In this document: positions 1 through 8,327 of the stretch, in pieces
How the letters are laid out: every line of letters starts with the position of its first letter
Numbering within the stretch: the stretch's first letter is position 1
Origin: Promicromonospora sp. Populi
GTDB lineage: Bacteria > Actinomycetota > Actinomycetes > Actinomycetales > Cellulomonadaceae
Length of the DNA stretch: 64,000 bases
Direction of reading: 5' to 3'
Assembly: GCF_041081105.1 (NCBI RefSeq)
Contig: NZ_CP163528.1
Location: forward strand, 558,001-622,000
Notes under the pieces: model-generated
Seen by the model: only the letters and a program-made list of their open reading frames with translations
Databases searched by the model: none
What the model was told of the DNA's origin: nothing
Translations under genes and position numbers: made by a program

Positions 1-1081
1 AGTTGATGACCGTCTCGCCGCCGTTGCGCATGTTGCGCACCACGAGGTTCTCCGCGTGCCAGATCAGCGTGTCGCCGAACGTGGAGGCAGCGTTGGCGCT
101 GTCGGTGCCGGAGCACTCCGTGAAGTAGACACGTTTGCCGGCGTTGATCACCTGGGCCTGCGCCTCGGGGGAGCCGCCGTAGCAGTGGAAGGCCGCGCCG
201 ACGATGCGGGAGATGCCCGCGGTGCCGTTGAACACCTCGATCGGGTAGCCGGGCTGGTCCCAGTTGTGGTCGTAGGCGAAGATCTGCGTGCCCAGGCCCG
301 CGCTGGTCAGCGCGGGGTCAAGCACCCGGAAGAACGCCGCCTGCTGGGCGGCGGACATGCTCATCGAGGGGTAGCTCGTGGCGAAGAGGGGCTCGTTCTG
401 GACCGTGAGGTCGCTGAGCGTCACGCCCTGCGCCGCGTACGCCTGGATCGTCCGCACCAGGTAGGTGGCGTACTCGTCGTACATGTCGGTGCGCAGGCTG
501 CCGCCGTTCAGCGAGTTGCTGGTCTTCATCCAGGCCGGCGGGGACCAGGGGCTGCCCATGAACCGGATGCCCGGGTTGATAGCGCGCGCCTGCTGCAGCA
601 CCGGCAGGATCTCCTGCTGGTCGCGGGCGATGCTGAACTGCCCCTGCGTGTCCTCGTAGGTGTAGAAGCCGCCGGAGTTGAAGTCCGTGCTGCCGAGCGG
701 CTGGCGCAGGTAGTTCAGGCCGATGCCGTCGCCGGAGCGGGAGAACAGCGACTGCAGCATGCTGTTGCGGGTGGCGGCGGGCAGGTCGTTGATCAGGGCG
801 GCGGACGCCTCGGTGACCGACGCGCCGGCGCCGGTGAAGCGCTGCAAGACCTGGGCCGGGTTCACCTGGATGTTGGTGGCCTGCGGGGTGGAGTTGAAGG
901 CCAGCTCTCCGCCGTCGGTCAGCCTGCGGCTGCCGTCGGCGGTGGTCACCCAGACGTGCGCGCTGGTCGGGGCGGCGGCGGCCGGGCCGGCGGCCAGACC
1001 GATGCCCACGACGCCGACGGCCAGGACGCTCAGCGCGGCGAGCGACGTCCGGATGGACCCTGTGCGGGTTGTGCGCGACAT
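1..1081 (-). CDS. Secreted glycoside hydrolase family 30 (3' end off the window)
   Basis: The 360 visible residues open with a signal peptide (about 1-37, ending near GPAAAAP) and then a GH30-type (beta/alpha)8 barrel. The likely acid/base is E230 in TVQNEP and the likely nucleophile is E322 in VYFTECSG. The family contains glucosylceramidases, endo-beta-1,6-glucanases and related enzymes; a secreted actinobacterial member more probably attacks fungal or plant glucan, but substrate is not readable here. The ATG at 1081 has a signal peptide directly behind it. The C-terminal beta-domain and any carbohydrate-binding module lie outside the window. It is divergent from a TetR gene and the 28-bp palindrome between them suggests repression. 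Confidence 0.9.
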   Translation of the reverse strand, partial: MSRTTRTGSIRTSLAALSVLAVGVVGIGLAAGPAAAAPTSAHVWVTTADGSRRLTDGGELAFNSTPQATNIQVNPAQVLQRFTGAGASVTEASAALINDLPAATRNSMLQSLFSRSGDGIGLNYLRQPLGSTDFNSGGFYTYEDTQGQFSIARDQQEILPVLQQARAINPGIRFMGSPWSPPAWMKTSNSLNGGSLRTDMYDEYATYLVRTIQAYAAQGVTLSDLTVQNEPLFATSYPSMSMSAAQQAAFFRVLDPALTSAGLGTQIFAYDHNWDQPGYPIEVFNGTAGISRIVGAAFHCYGGSPEAQAQVINAGKRVYFTECSGTDSANAASTFGDTLIWHAENLVVRNMRNGGETVIN

Positions 1082-1121
1082 TGCGACTCCCTCGATGGGT
1101 AGGTTTTTGCGGGAGCCTACT

Positions 1122-1149
1122 CCTACCTACCGAGTACTCGGTAGGTAGG
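1122..1149. promoter_or_regulatory. Perfect 28-bp palindrome, likely TetR operator
   Basis: The half-site CCTACCTACCGAGT is followed immediately by its exact reverse complement, 14 bases per arm with no spacer. It lies 41 bp from the GH30 start codon and 75 bp before the likely TetR start codon. Further GTAGG/CCTAC pentamers occur at 1099-1103 and 1116-1120. Size and position fit a TetR-family operator controlling both divergent genes. Binding is inferred. Confidence 0.7.
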
Positions 1150-1223
1150 GGATTCCCGTAACGCGCGTCCGGTGGCCTCCCGGTCGCGCGATGCGGTGCA
1201 CCCAGGTCCGTAGACTCGCTCGG

Positions 1224-1868
1224 ATGACACGAGAAGCCGGCGGAACCAGGGTGCGGCGTCCTCCCGCGGAGCGGCGGGCGGAGATCCTGCGCATCGCCAT
1301 GGAGACGTTCGCCGACCGCGGCTACCAGAGCGCGTCGCTGGCCGAGATCGCGGACCGGGTCGGGCTGACCCAGGCCGGCGTGCTGCACTACTTCTCGTCC
1401 AAGGCCGGCCTGCTCACCGGGGTGCTGGACCTGCGCGACTCCACGGACATCGAGGAGCTCGGCAACGAGCGGCCCCAGGGCCTGGCGTTCCTGCGCCACC
1501 TGGTCGAGACCACGCGGCGCAACGCCGAGCGGGAGGGGATCGTGCGGCTCTACACCGTGCTCGCGGCGGAGAGCGTGACCGCCGAGCACCCCGCACAGGA
1601 CTACTTCCGCGACCGCTACCAGGGGCTGCTCACCCTCGTGGTCGAGGCGCTCGACGAGGCGCAGGCGCAGGGCGAGGTGGGGCCCGACGTCGACCCCGGG
1701 ACCACCGCCCGGGTGATCGTCGCGATCATGGACGGGCTGCAGCTCCAATGGCTGCTCGAGCCCGGTTCCGTCGACATGGCGAAGGCGACCGAGGCCGCGA
1801 TCGTCAGGCTGATCGGCCGGGATCTGCCGCCGACGACGCGGCCGTTCCCGCTGTCGCCCGCTCCCTGA
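1224..1868 (+). CDS. TetR/AcrR family transcriptional regulator
   Basis: This 214-residue protein has an N-terminal TetR helix-turn-helix at about residues 28-58, with the typical run LAEIADRVGLTQAGVLHYF, followed by an all-helical ligand-binding domain. It probably represses itself and the divergent GH30 gene through the palindrome at 1122-1149. The ATG at 1224 places the HTH at the usual distance from the N terminus; an in-frame ATG at 1191 would add 11 residues, and neither has a strong ribosome binding site. Its last 65 bases overlap the 3' end of the convergent membrane-protein gene. The inducer is unknown, possibly a breakdown product of the GH30 substrate. Confidence 0.88.
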   Translation: MTREAGGTRVRRPPAERRAEILRIAMETFADRGYQSASLAEIADRVGLTQAGVLHYFSSKAGLLTGVLDLRDSTDIEELGNERPQGLAFLRHLVETTRRNAEREGIVRLYTVLAAESVTAEHPAQDYFRDRYQGLLTLVVEALDEAQAQGEVGPDVDPGTTARVIVAIMDGLQLQWLLEPGSVDMAKATEAAIVRLIGRDLPPTTRPFPLSPAP

Positions 1869-2904
1869 CCATCCGCTCCTCCCGGAGCGCCACCTCCAGC
1901 GCCACGAAGGCCAGCACGTCCAGGAGCAGGCCGAACGCCGCAGCCCAGCGCACCGCCCGGAACACCAGGAGCTGGGTGAACAGGAGGCTGACGAGCACCG
2001 CCCGGCGCACCCAGACCGCGCCGCGCAGGTGGTTGCGTCGGCCGACGACGACACCCACGGCCAGCAGCACGACGGACGCTCCGACGGCGGCGAGGATCGC
2101 GAGACCGGTCCACTGCGGCAGCCCGGGCATCAGCCCGAGCGCGACCCGGACGCCCACCGTCGCCTCGGCCGCACCCACGAGCACGAGAGCCCCGATCACC
2201 AGCCAGGCCGCCCAGGCCCGGTCCACGAGCGCGTCGAGGGCGCCAACCACGCGGCGGACAAGGGCGCGGACCGGGTCGGGTACGTCCGCGTCGTCGTCGG
2301 GCACGGCGTCGACCAGGTCGGTGACCAGCTCGGCACCGGGCTCGCCGGCGCCCTTGGCGGCCAGTGCTCGCGCCTCCTCGCGGGCGGCCGGGGTGAACCC
2401 GCCGGCCAGGCCCGCGGCGAGGCGGTCGGCCGCCACGGCGAGGTACTCGGCCGGGTGGTGCGCCCGGCGGCCGTGCAGCCCCTCGACGATCAGCACGAGC
2501 ACCACGGTGACGAAATAGATGATCGCGGCGGTGGGCGCGTAGAAGTAGTCGTTGTCGGCCGTGACGAACTTGCCGACCTCGTCGATGAACAGCCCGAAGC
2601 CGACGCCGCCGAGGATCGCGCCGAGCGACCGTGGCGCCGGGCCCACGTACGACAGCAGCAGCACGATCGCCAGCGCCATCAGCAGCCCGCCCCACAGCAC
2701 GTGGGCGAGGTGCAGCTCGCCCCCGCCGATCTGCGGGTAGCCCGTCGCGACCAGGTAGGCCCGCGTGGCCAGCACGGTCACGACGCTCGCCACGAGGAAC
2801 GTCACCAGGTGCCGCACGGCCGAGGTGTCGCGTGGCGCCCCGAGCCGCAGGAGGTGGCCGCGGCGGGCCAGGCCGCCCGGTCCGGTGGTCCGCTCGTTCG
2901 TCAT
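1804..2904 (-). CDS. Multi-pass membrane protein, unknown function
   Basis: The 366-residue protein has about seven hydrophobic segments: four in the first 145 residues, a charged soluble stretch at about 146-220, and three or four toward the C terminus. No catalytic motif or named family is recognised. A conserved-looking GFGLFIDEVGKFV follows the third segment. The ATG at 2904 (MTNERT) is preferred over one five codons upstream because the extra residues look non-coding. It is convergent with the TetR gene, overlapping by 65 bp, and is not obviously part of an operon. Confidence 0.7.
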   Translation of the reverse strand: MTNERTTGPGGLARRGHLLRLGAPRDTSAVRHLVTFLVASVVTVLATRAYLVATGYPQIGGGELHLAHVLWGGLLMALAIVLLLSYVGPAPRSLGAILGGVGFGLFIDEVGKFVTADNDYFYAPTAAIIYFVTVVLVLIVEGLHGRRAHHPAEYLAVAADRLAAGLAGGFTPAAREEARALAAKGAGEPGAELVTDLVDAVPDDDADVPDPVRALVRRVVGALDALVDRAWAAWLVIGALVLVGAAEATVGVRVALGLMPGLPQWTGLAILAAVGASVVLLAVGVVVGRRNHLRGAVWVRRAVLVSLLFTQLLVFRAVRWAAAFGLLLDVLAFVALEVALREERMVRERATAGTAASSAADPGRSA

Positions 2905-3044
2905 ACCGTCTCCCAACACGTCGGCCCGCCGGAGGGCGGGTGCCGGAAGCTGACTGAGGTCAGCAACCGGTCACCCGTCCCCAAGTATCACCGCCCGGGG
3001 CACCGCCCGTCAGTGACGCCGCGTCGCAGGCTCCGTCGGGTCGC

Positions 3045-3938
3045 TCAGTCCTTGAAGAACAGCCGGTCGGGGGAGTCGACCAGGATGCGCTGCCGGTCGG
3101 CCTCGTCCGGCGCCCAGTCGGCCAGCAGGTCGAGCAGCTCGCCGGTGTCGCGGCTGCCGTCGGGAAGGTGCGGCCAGTCGGAGCCCCACACGAGCCGGTC
3201 GGGGCGGGTGGTGACCAGCGCGCGGCCCAGCTCGTGGACCGACGACAGCGGCTTGTCCTTGGCGATGCGGTACGGCCCGGACAGCTTGATCCAGGCGCTG
3301 CCCTGGCGCAGCACGTTCAGGAGCCGCTCCGTGTCGGCGGAGGTGAGGCCGTCGGACGCCTTCATGTAGCCCATGTGGTCGATGACGAACGGCTCCTCGA
3401 AGTCCGCGAGGAACGGCAGCAGGTCCCGCACGACGGTGCCGGGTGTGTAGAACTGCAGGTGCCACCCGCGCGGCCGGGTCAGCTTCGCCATCCGCTGCAC
3501 GTAGTCGACGATCTCGCCGATCGGCAGGTCCTGCCGGGCGAACAGGTCGAGCCTGATGGCTCGCACACCCAGCTCGTGGTACCGATCGAGCTCCGCCTCC
3601 GTGACGTCGTCGGGCACACGCACCACGGCCCGGCACCGGTCCGGTCCGAGCCGGCGCAGCACGTCGAGCGTGAGCGAGTTGTCGTTGCCGTAGAAGGTCG
3701 GCTGGACGAGCACCATCCGTTCGATCCCGAGGAACTCGGTGACCTCCAGGTACTGGTCGAGCGTGCCGTCGGGGAACGTGTACTGCGGGTCCGGGACGTG
3801 CGGGTAGCCCTGCTCGAACACGTGGAAGTGCGCGTCGCAGCTGCCCGGCGGGAGCGTGTAGCGCGGCTTGGTGTTCGAGTCGGCGGGCCGCATGGGCGTG
3901 ATCTGCGCGGGCGTGAAGTTCGCTGGTTTGGAGGTCAT
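3045..3938 (-). CDS. Amidohydrolase-2 family hydrolase (2-pyrone-4,6-dicarboxylate lactonase-like)
   Basis: The 297-residue protein belongs to the PF04909 TIM-barrel hydrolases. The first strand carries H37 and H39 (DAHFHVF), a mid-barrel His lies in FVIDHMGY, and the late catalytic Asp is in VWGSDWPH. Relatives include 2-pyrone-4,6-dicarboxylate lactonase (LigI) and other lactonases and decarboxylases of aromatic-acid breakdown. It is the last gene of the leftward operon and overlaps the aldolase gene by 4 bp (ATGA). A hydrolase feeding an aldolase is plausible; the substrate is inferred to be a carboxylate imported by the neighbouring ABC system. Confidence 0.82.
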   Translation of the reverse strand: MTSKPANFTPAQITPMRPADSNTKPRYTLPPGSCDAHFHVFEQGYPHVPDPQYTFPDGTLDQYLEVTEFLGIERMVLVQPTFYGNDNSLTLDVLRRLGPDRCRAVVRVPDDVTEAELDRYHELGVRAIRLDLFARQDLPIGEIVDYVQRMAKLTRPRGWHLQFYTPGTVVRDLLPFLADFEEPFVIDHMGYMKASDGLTSADTERLLNVLRQGSAWIKLSGPYRIAKDKPLSSVHELGRALVTTRPDRLVWGSDWPHLPDGSRDTGELLDLLADWAPDEADRQRILVDSPDRLFFKD

Positions 3939-4732
3939 CGTGTGGTCAGCTCCCGGTGTGCGGCGGTGAGGGTCTCGACACGGGCGCGTGCCGCGGAGTG
4001 CAGCAGGTCGGTGTCCATGCCGGTGAGGTACAGCGGGGCGGCGCCGAGCGCGGCGAGCGACTCGAACAGGGCCGGGTCGGCGATGCCGCCGAGCTGGAGC
4101 GGGATCCCGTGGTTCCGGCAGGCCTCGGCGAGGGCCGCTACCGCTTCCCGGACCAGCAGGTGGCCGTACTGCCCGTGGATCCCGAGCTCCGCGGTGAGGT
4201 CGTTGGCGCCGATCGCGAGCATGTCGACGCCGTCGACCCCGGCGATCTCGTCGGCGGCGGCGACCCCCGCCGGGGTCTCGATCAGGATCTGGGTGATGGT
4301 GGCGCGGTCCAGGGCCGGGTTCAGCGTGCTGGCGGGGGTCGGCGTCATGCCCAGCTGCGGCACCGTCGCCAGCTGCGACCGCTGGCCCCTCGGCGCGAAG
4401 CGGGACGCCCGCGCGATGGTGCGCGCCTCGTCGGGCGTCTCGATCCGGGGCGCGACGATGCCGTGCGCCCCGGCGTCGAGCAGCCGGCCGATAGCCCCGT
4501 ACTCCCGTTCCGGCACCCGGACGAACGGGGTGAGGCCCAGGTCGCCCGCGGCGGAGCACAGCGCCGCTGCGGTGTCGAGCGACATGGTGGAGTGCTCCAG
4601 GTCGACCATGATCGCGTGGTGCCCGGTCGACTTGGCGATGCGGCAGATGTCGGTGGTGCGTGAGTGCCGGATCCCCAGCATGAAGGTGGGTTGTCCCTCG
4701 TGCAGGCGCTCGAGGAACGGGTTTGTCGTCAT
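3935..4732 (-). CDS. HpcH/HpaI family class II aldolase
   Basis: The 265-residue protein shows the family's catalytic His in VDLEHSTMSLDTA, the substrate-binding Arg in FVRVPERE, and the metal ligands Glu in LIETPAGVA and Asp in GANDLTAELG. Such enzymes reversibly cleave 4-hydroxy-2-oxo acids to pyruvate (or glyoxylate) plus an aldehyde. It sits between the LivF-type ATPase and the amidohydrolase genes with 4-bp overlaps on both sides, so it is translationally coupled to transport. It differs clearly from the second HpaI-like gene at 36.6 kb and probably serves a different substrate. Confidence 0.88.
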   Translation of the reverse strand: MTTNPFLERLHEGQPTFMLGIRHSRTTDICRIAKSTGHHAIMVDLEHSTMSLDTAAALCSAAGDLGLTPFVRVPEREYGAIGRLLDAGAHGIVAPRIETPDEARTIARASRFAPRGQRSQLATVPQLGMTPTPASTLNPALDRATITQILIETPAGVAAADEIAGVDGVDMLAIGANDLTAELGIHGQYGHLLVREAVAALAEACRNHGIPLQLGGIADPALFESLAALGAAPLYLTGMDTDLLHSAARARVETLTAAHRELTTR

Positions 4733-5517
4733 GAAGTTGGTGCCTCCTGAATCGCTGGGTGCGCGGCGGGCTCGTCCGCCGACTCCTCTTCCTCGGGCTC
4801 CGGCGCCGGGCCGGAGCCGAAGAACATGGATGCGATGTCCGGCCGCGCGAGCAGGTCGCCGGCCGGCTCGGCCAGCAGCACCCGGCCGCGCTCCATGACG
4901 ACGCCGTCCGTGGCCAGCCGGAGCCCCCACCGCACGTTCTGCTCGACCATGAGCACCGTGGCGCCCAGCGCGTGGATTGCCTGGGTGGTCTCGAACACCG
5001 TCTCGCAGGTTTTCGGGTCCAGCCCCAGCGTCGGCTCGTCCAGGAGCACGAGGCGCGGCTCGGTCATCAGCGCCCGCGCGAACTCGACGATCCGCCGCTG
5101 GCCGCCGGATAGGTCGGCCGCCTTGTCGTGTGCCCGCTCGGTGATGATCGGGAACGTCTCCGCCAGCTCGGCCATCCGTCGCTTCAGCCGGCGCTTGTCG
5201 CGGCGGATGAGGTAACCACCGAGCAGCATGTTGTCCCGGATGGTCAGCTGGCCGAACAGGCCGTCCTGCTGCGGCACCTGCACCACGCCCGCTGCGATGA
5301 CCGCCGCCGGGTCGCGGCCATGGATCGCCAGGTCGCCGAGCATGATCTTGCCGGCCCTCGGGCGCAGCAGGCCGCTGATGGTGCGCAGCACCGTCGACTT
5401 GCCGGCGCCGTTGGGCCCGACGATGCACGTGATGCTCCCCGGGCGGACCTCGAGCTCGACACCCTGCAGGACGTCGCCGCCGCCGTAGCCGGCGTAGACC
5501 GACTCGACGCGGATCAT
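4729..5517 (-). CDS. Branched-chain amino acid-type ABC transporter ATP-binding protein (LivF-like)
   Basis: The 262-residue ATPase has a Walker A motif (GPNGAGKST), signature LSGGQRRIVEFARAL, Walker B (LVLLDEP) and a switch-region histidine-like position replaced in LMVEQNV, which is typical of LivF proteins. It energises uptake with the LivG-LivM fusion, LivH and the lipoprotein encoded upstream. The C-terminal tail is acidic and proline-rich (after about residue 235) and looks disordered. The ATG at 5517 overlaps the stop of the fusion gene by 4 bp. Confidence 0.92.
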   Translation of the reverse strand: MIRVESVYAGYGGGDVLQGVELEVRPGSITCIVGPNGAGKSTVLRTISGLLRPRAGKIMLGDLAIHGRDPAAVIAAGVVQVPQQDGLFGQLTIRDNMLLGGYLIRRDKRRLKRRMAELAETFPIITERAHDKAADLSGGQRRIVEFARALMTEPRLVLLDEPTLGLDPKTCETVFETTQAIHALGATVLMVEQNVRWGLRLATDGVVMERGRVLLAEPAGDLLARPDIASMFFGSGPAPEPEEEESADEPAAHPAIQEAPTS

Positions 5518-7394
5518 CGGTTCGCTCCGATGATCTCGGGGCCCGAGGCCAGGTCGTCGCCGAGGTAGGCCTCCAGCACCGCGGGATCCGCGCTGACCTC
5601 GCTCGGGAGCCCGTCCGCGAGCACCGCGCCCCGTGCCAGCACCACCGCATGGTCGGCGAGCGACAGGACGAAGTGCATGTCGTGCTCGATGATCATGAAG
5701 GTCCTTCCCGATTCGTTGAGCGCGCGGATCAGCGTCGAGAGCCGCCTGCGCAGGGTCGGGTTGATCCCGGCGGCCGGCTCGTCGAGCAGGATCACGTCGG
5801 GGTCGAGCATCAGCAGCTGCGCCAGCTCGACGAGCTTGCGCTGCCCGTAGGACAGGTCGCCGGCCCGTGCGCCGAGATATTCGCCCAGGCCCACGAACTC
5901 GAGCAGCTCGGCGGCCCTGGCTGCCTCGGCACCGGAGACGGCGCCGCGGACCAGGTTGGCGAACCGGAACTCCCCGGTCGCCGCCGCGACGTTCTCCAGC
6001 ACCGTGAGGCTCTCGAACAGCCGGGGCAGCTGGTAGGAGCGGCCGATCCCGGCGTGCGCCCGCCCGACCCGGCTGAGCGTGGTGATCGGGCGCCCGGCCA
6101 GGGACACCGACCCGGACGTGACCGGGTAGGTGCCGTCGATGGCGTTGAAGAGCGTCGTCTTCCCCGACCCGTTGGGGCCGATCAGCGCCGTGATCGAACC
6201 CTGCGGTACGGCCAGGGAGACCCCGTTGAGCGCGGTGACCCCGCCGAAGCGCATGGTCACGTCCGAGACCTGCAGGAGGTCCGCCTTCGGCCCGGTGCTG
6301 GCGGCGGCGCCGGACCTGGCCGGGGCCGGCGGCACCGGGAGGTCCTCGAGCCGGACGCCGGTGGGGCTCGGCGCGCTCCCGCGCCGCCACCGTTCGACCA
6401 GGTTCGTCACGGCAGGCAGGATCCCCTTGGGCAGCAGCAGGACCACGGCCAGCAGCAAGCCGCCGAACAGGATCAGCCGGATGGCGCCTGCGTCGGCGCC
6501 GCCGAGGGTCGTGTTGGTGAGCTCGGACAGCAGCACCACCAGGAACGAGCCGAGGATCGGCCCCCACACCGTGCCCCGGCCGCCGATCAGTGCGGCCAGC
6601 ACCACCTGCATGCTCAGCACGATGTCGAACATGGTGCTGACCGACAGGGTGGAGACGTAGTAGCCGTACACGGCGCCGGCCATGCCGACCAGCACGGCGC
6701 TGGCCATGAACGCGATGCCCTTGTACACGGGCGTGCGCACACCGACGCCCGCCGCCTTGTCCTCGTCGTCCCGGATGGCCATCAGGCCCAGGCCGAGCTT
6801 GGACCGACGGATCAACACGGTCATGCCCACGCTGAGCAGGACCAGCGCGAGCAGCGCGTAGTAGAACGGCCAGTTCTGGAAGCGGATGTCCCAGGACGGC
6901 AGCGGCATGAGGAAGCCCTGGCTGCCGCCGGTCACGTCCGACATGTTGCGGGTGATCTGGCCGAGGAGCTCGAGCGTCGCGTAGGACACGATGACAAACG
7001 CCGCGCCGCGCGTCTTGCGGGTCGCCAGGCCCAGCAGCAGCGCGACGAGCGCGGCCGCGATGCCGCCCACCGGTGCCAGGAGGAACGGGGAGACGTCCAG
7101 GTACCCGGCCAGGACACCGGCGGTGTAGCCGCCGACGCCGATGAAGGCGCTGTGGCCGAGGCTGACGTACCCGGTGTAGCCGCCCATGATGTTCCACCCG
7201 GACGCGGTCACCGCGACCATGAACGTGAGGATCATCAGGTTGTGGACGTACGTGTCCGGGGTGAACAGCGGGATCAGCGCGACGAGCAGGATCAGGACGC
7301 CGATGACTACCCGTCGGATCGGGAACCTAGCGCTCTTCTCGCGAGCCGGGGCCGGGGCCGGAGCCGGGACCACAGCCGTGGCCGGCGCCGTCAT
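5514..7394 (-). CDS. Fused LivM-type permease and LivG-type ATPase
   Basis: This 626-residue protein joins two subunits that are usually separate. Residues about 25-335 form a LivM-like permease with eight to ten membrane segments, including the family sequence GYTGYVSLGHSAFIGVGGY. A proline/alanine-rich linker (about 345-372) leads to a LivG-like ATPase with Walker A GPNGSGKTT, signature LSYGQRKLVELAQ, Walker B VILLDEP and switch His in IIEHDM. The N terminus before the first segment is an Ala-Pro repeat. Four-base overlaps with both neighbours support one transcript. The fusion fixes the permease:ATPase stoichiometry. Confidence 0.93.
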   Translation of the reverse strand: MTAPATAVVPAPAPAPAREKSARFPIRRVVIGVLILLVALIPLFTPDTYVHNLMILTFMVAVTASGWNIMGGYTGYVSLGHSAFIGVGGYTAGVLAGYLDVSPFLLAPVGGIAAALVALLLGLATRKTRGAAFVIVSYATLELLGQITRNMSDVTGGSQGFLMPLPSWDIRFQNWPFYYALLALVLLSVGMTVLIRRSKLGLGLMAIRDDEDKAAGVGVRTPVYKGIAFMASAVLVGMAGAVYGYYVSTLSVSTMFDIVLSMQVVLAALIGGRGTVWGPILGSFLVVLLSELTNTTLGGADAGAIRLILFGGLLLAVVLLLPKGILPAVTNLVERWRRGSAPSPTGVRLEDLPVPPAPARSGAAASTGPKADLLQVSDVTMRFGGVTALNGVSLAVPQGSITALIGPNGSGKTTLFNAIDGTYPVTSGSVSLAGRPITTLSRVGRAHAGIGRSYQLPRLFESLTVLENVAAATGEFRFANLVRGAVSGAEAARAAELLEFVGLGEYLGARAGDLSYGQRKLVELAQLLMLDPDVILLDEPAAGINPTLRRRLSTLIRALNESGRTFMIIEHDMHFVLSLADHAVVLARGAVLADGLPSEVSADPAVLEAYLGDDLASGPEIIGANR

Positions 7395-8275
7395 GCCGTC
7401 ACCGCGTCAGAGCGCACGCGACCGCCGAGCAGGCCCTGGGGCCGCACCAGCAGGATCACGATGATCAGGATGTAGGGCACCGCCGTCGCCCACCTGGCAT
7501 CCAGGTACGACGCCGTCAGGGCCTCGCTCACCCCGAGGATGGCGGCGCCGAGCGCCGCACCCTGGAAGCTGCCGAGACCCCCGAGGATCACGACGCAGAG
7601 GATCCTGCCGATCCAGATGTAGTGGGACTCCGGCACGAACTGGTAGAGCACCGACAGGGCGCCGCCGGCGAAGCCGGTGGTCGCGGCGCCGATGGCGAAC
7701 ATCGACGCCATGGTGCGCTCCACGTTGATGCCGACCAGCTTCGCGCTGTCGCGGTCGGCCGAGCAGGCTCGGATCGCGCGGCCCAGGAACGTGCCACGCA
7801 GGAGCGCCCAGAGCGCGGCCAGCATGGCGATCGCGCCGAGGCTGGCATACAGCTGCGCCTGCGGCACCACCAGCGAACCGATCTCGAACGACGAGGTGAA
7901 GTACGACGGCGTCGCGGCGTGCCCGTCAGCGCCCCAGATGAGCGCCATCACGCCACCCGCGGCGACCGCGAACCCGAACGTGGCCACCAGGGTCAGCTCC
8001 CAGTCGATGCGCTGGACCCGCGCGACGACCGTCTTGTAGAGCACCCAGCCGATCCCGGCCATCGCCGGGCTGAGGCACAGGCCGATGAGGAGCGGGTCGA
8101 TGCCGGTCAGGTCCCAGATCCACCAGGTCAGGAACGCGGCCACCACGATCATCGCGCCGTGCGCCAGGTTGATGATCTTCATGACGCCGAAGACCAGCGT
8201 GAACCCGGACGCCATGAGCGCGTACACGCCGCCCGCGAGCAGCCCGAGAATGAGTGTCTGTACCAGAAGAGTCAT
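7391..8275 (-). CDS. Branched-chain amino acid-type ABC permease (LivH-like)
   Basis: The 294-residue integral membrane protein has about eight hydrophobic segments and the LivH-type motif GFTLVFGVMKIINLAHGAM near residue 25, plus the EAA-like loop GGLGSFQGAALGAAILG near residue 245. It pairs with the LivM domain of the downstream fusion to form the transmembrane channel. The start at 8275 gives a first residue stretch (MTLLVQTLI) that runs straight into the first membrane segment. Its stop overlaps the fusion start. Confidence 0.92.
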   Translation of the reverse strand: MTLLVQTLILGLLAGGVYALMASGFTLVFGVMKIINLAHGAMIVVAAFLTWWIWDLTGIDPLLIGLCLSPAMAGIGWVLYKTVVARVQRIDWELTLVATFGFAVAAGGVMALIWGADGHAATPSYFTSSFEIGSLVVPQAQLYASLGAIAMLAALWALLRGTFLGRAIRACSADRDSAKLVGINVERTMASMFAIGAATTGFAGGALSVLYQFVPESHYIWIGRILCVVILGGLGSFQGAALGAAILGVSEALTASYLDARWATAVPYILIIVILLVRPQGLLGGRVRSDAVTA

Positions 8276-8327
8276 GGCCGGCCTCCCTTGCCCGGTCCGG
8301 GGCTGGTCCCGGCGCCCGTCCGGGCGC

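Noticed and set aside
56..1102. Long plus-strand open frame opposite the GH30 gene
   Set aside because: Its translation is low-complexity Val/Gly/Arg, and the minus strand encodes a full GH30 catalytic core with signal peptide and catalytic glutamates.
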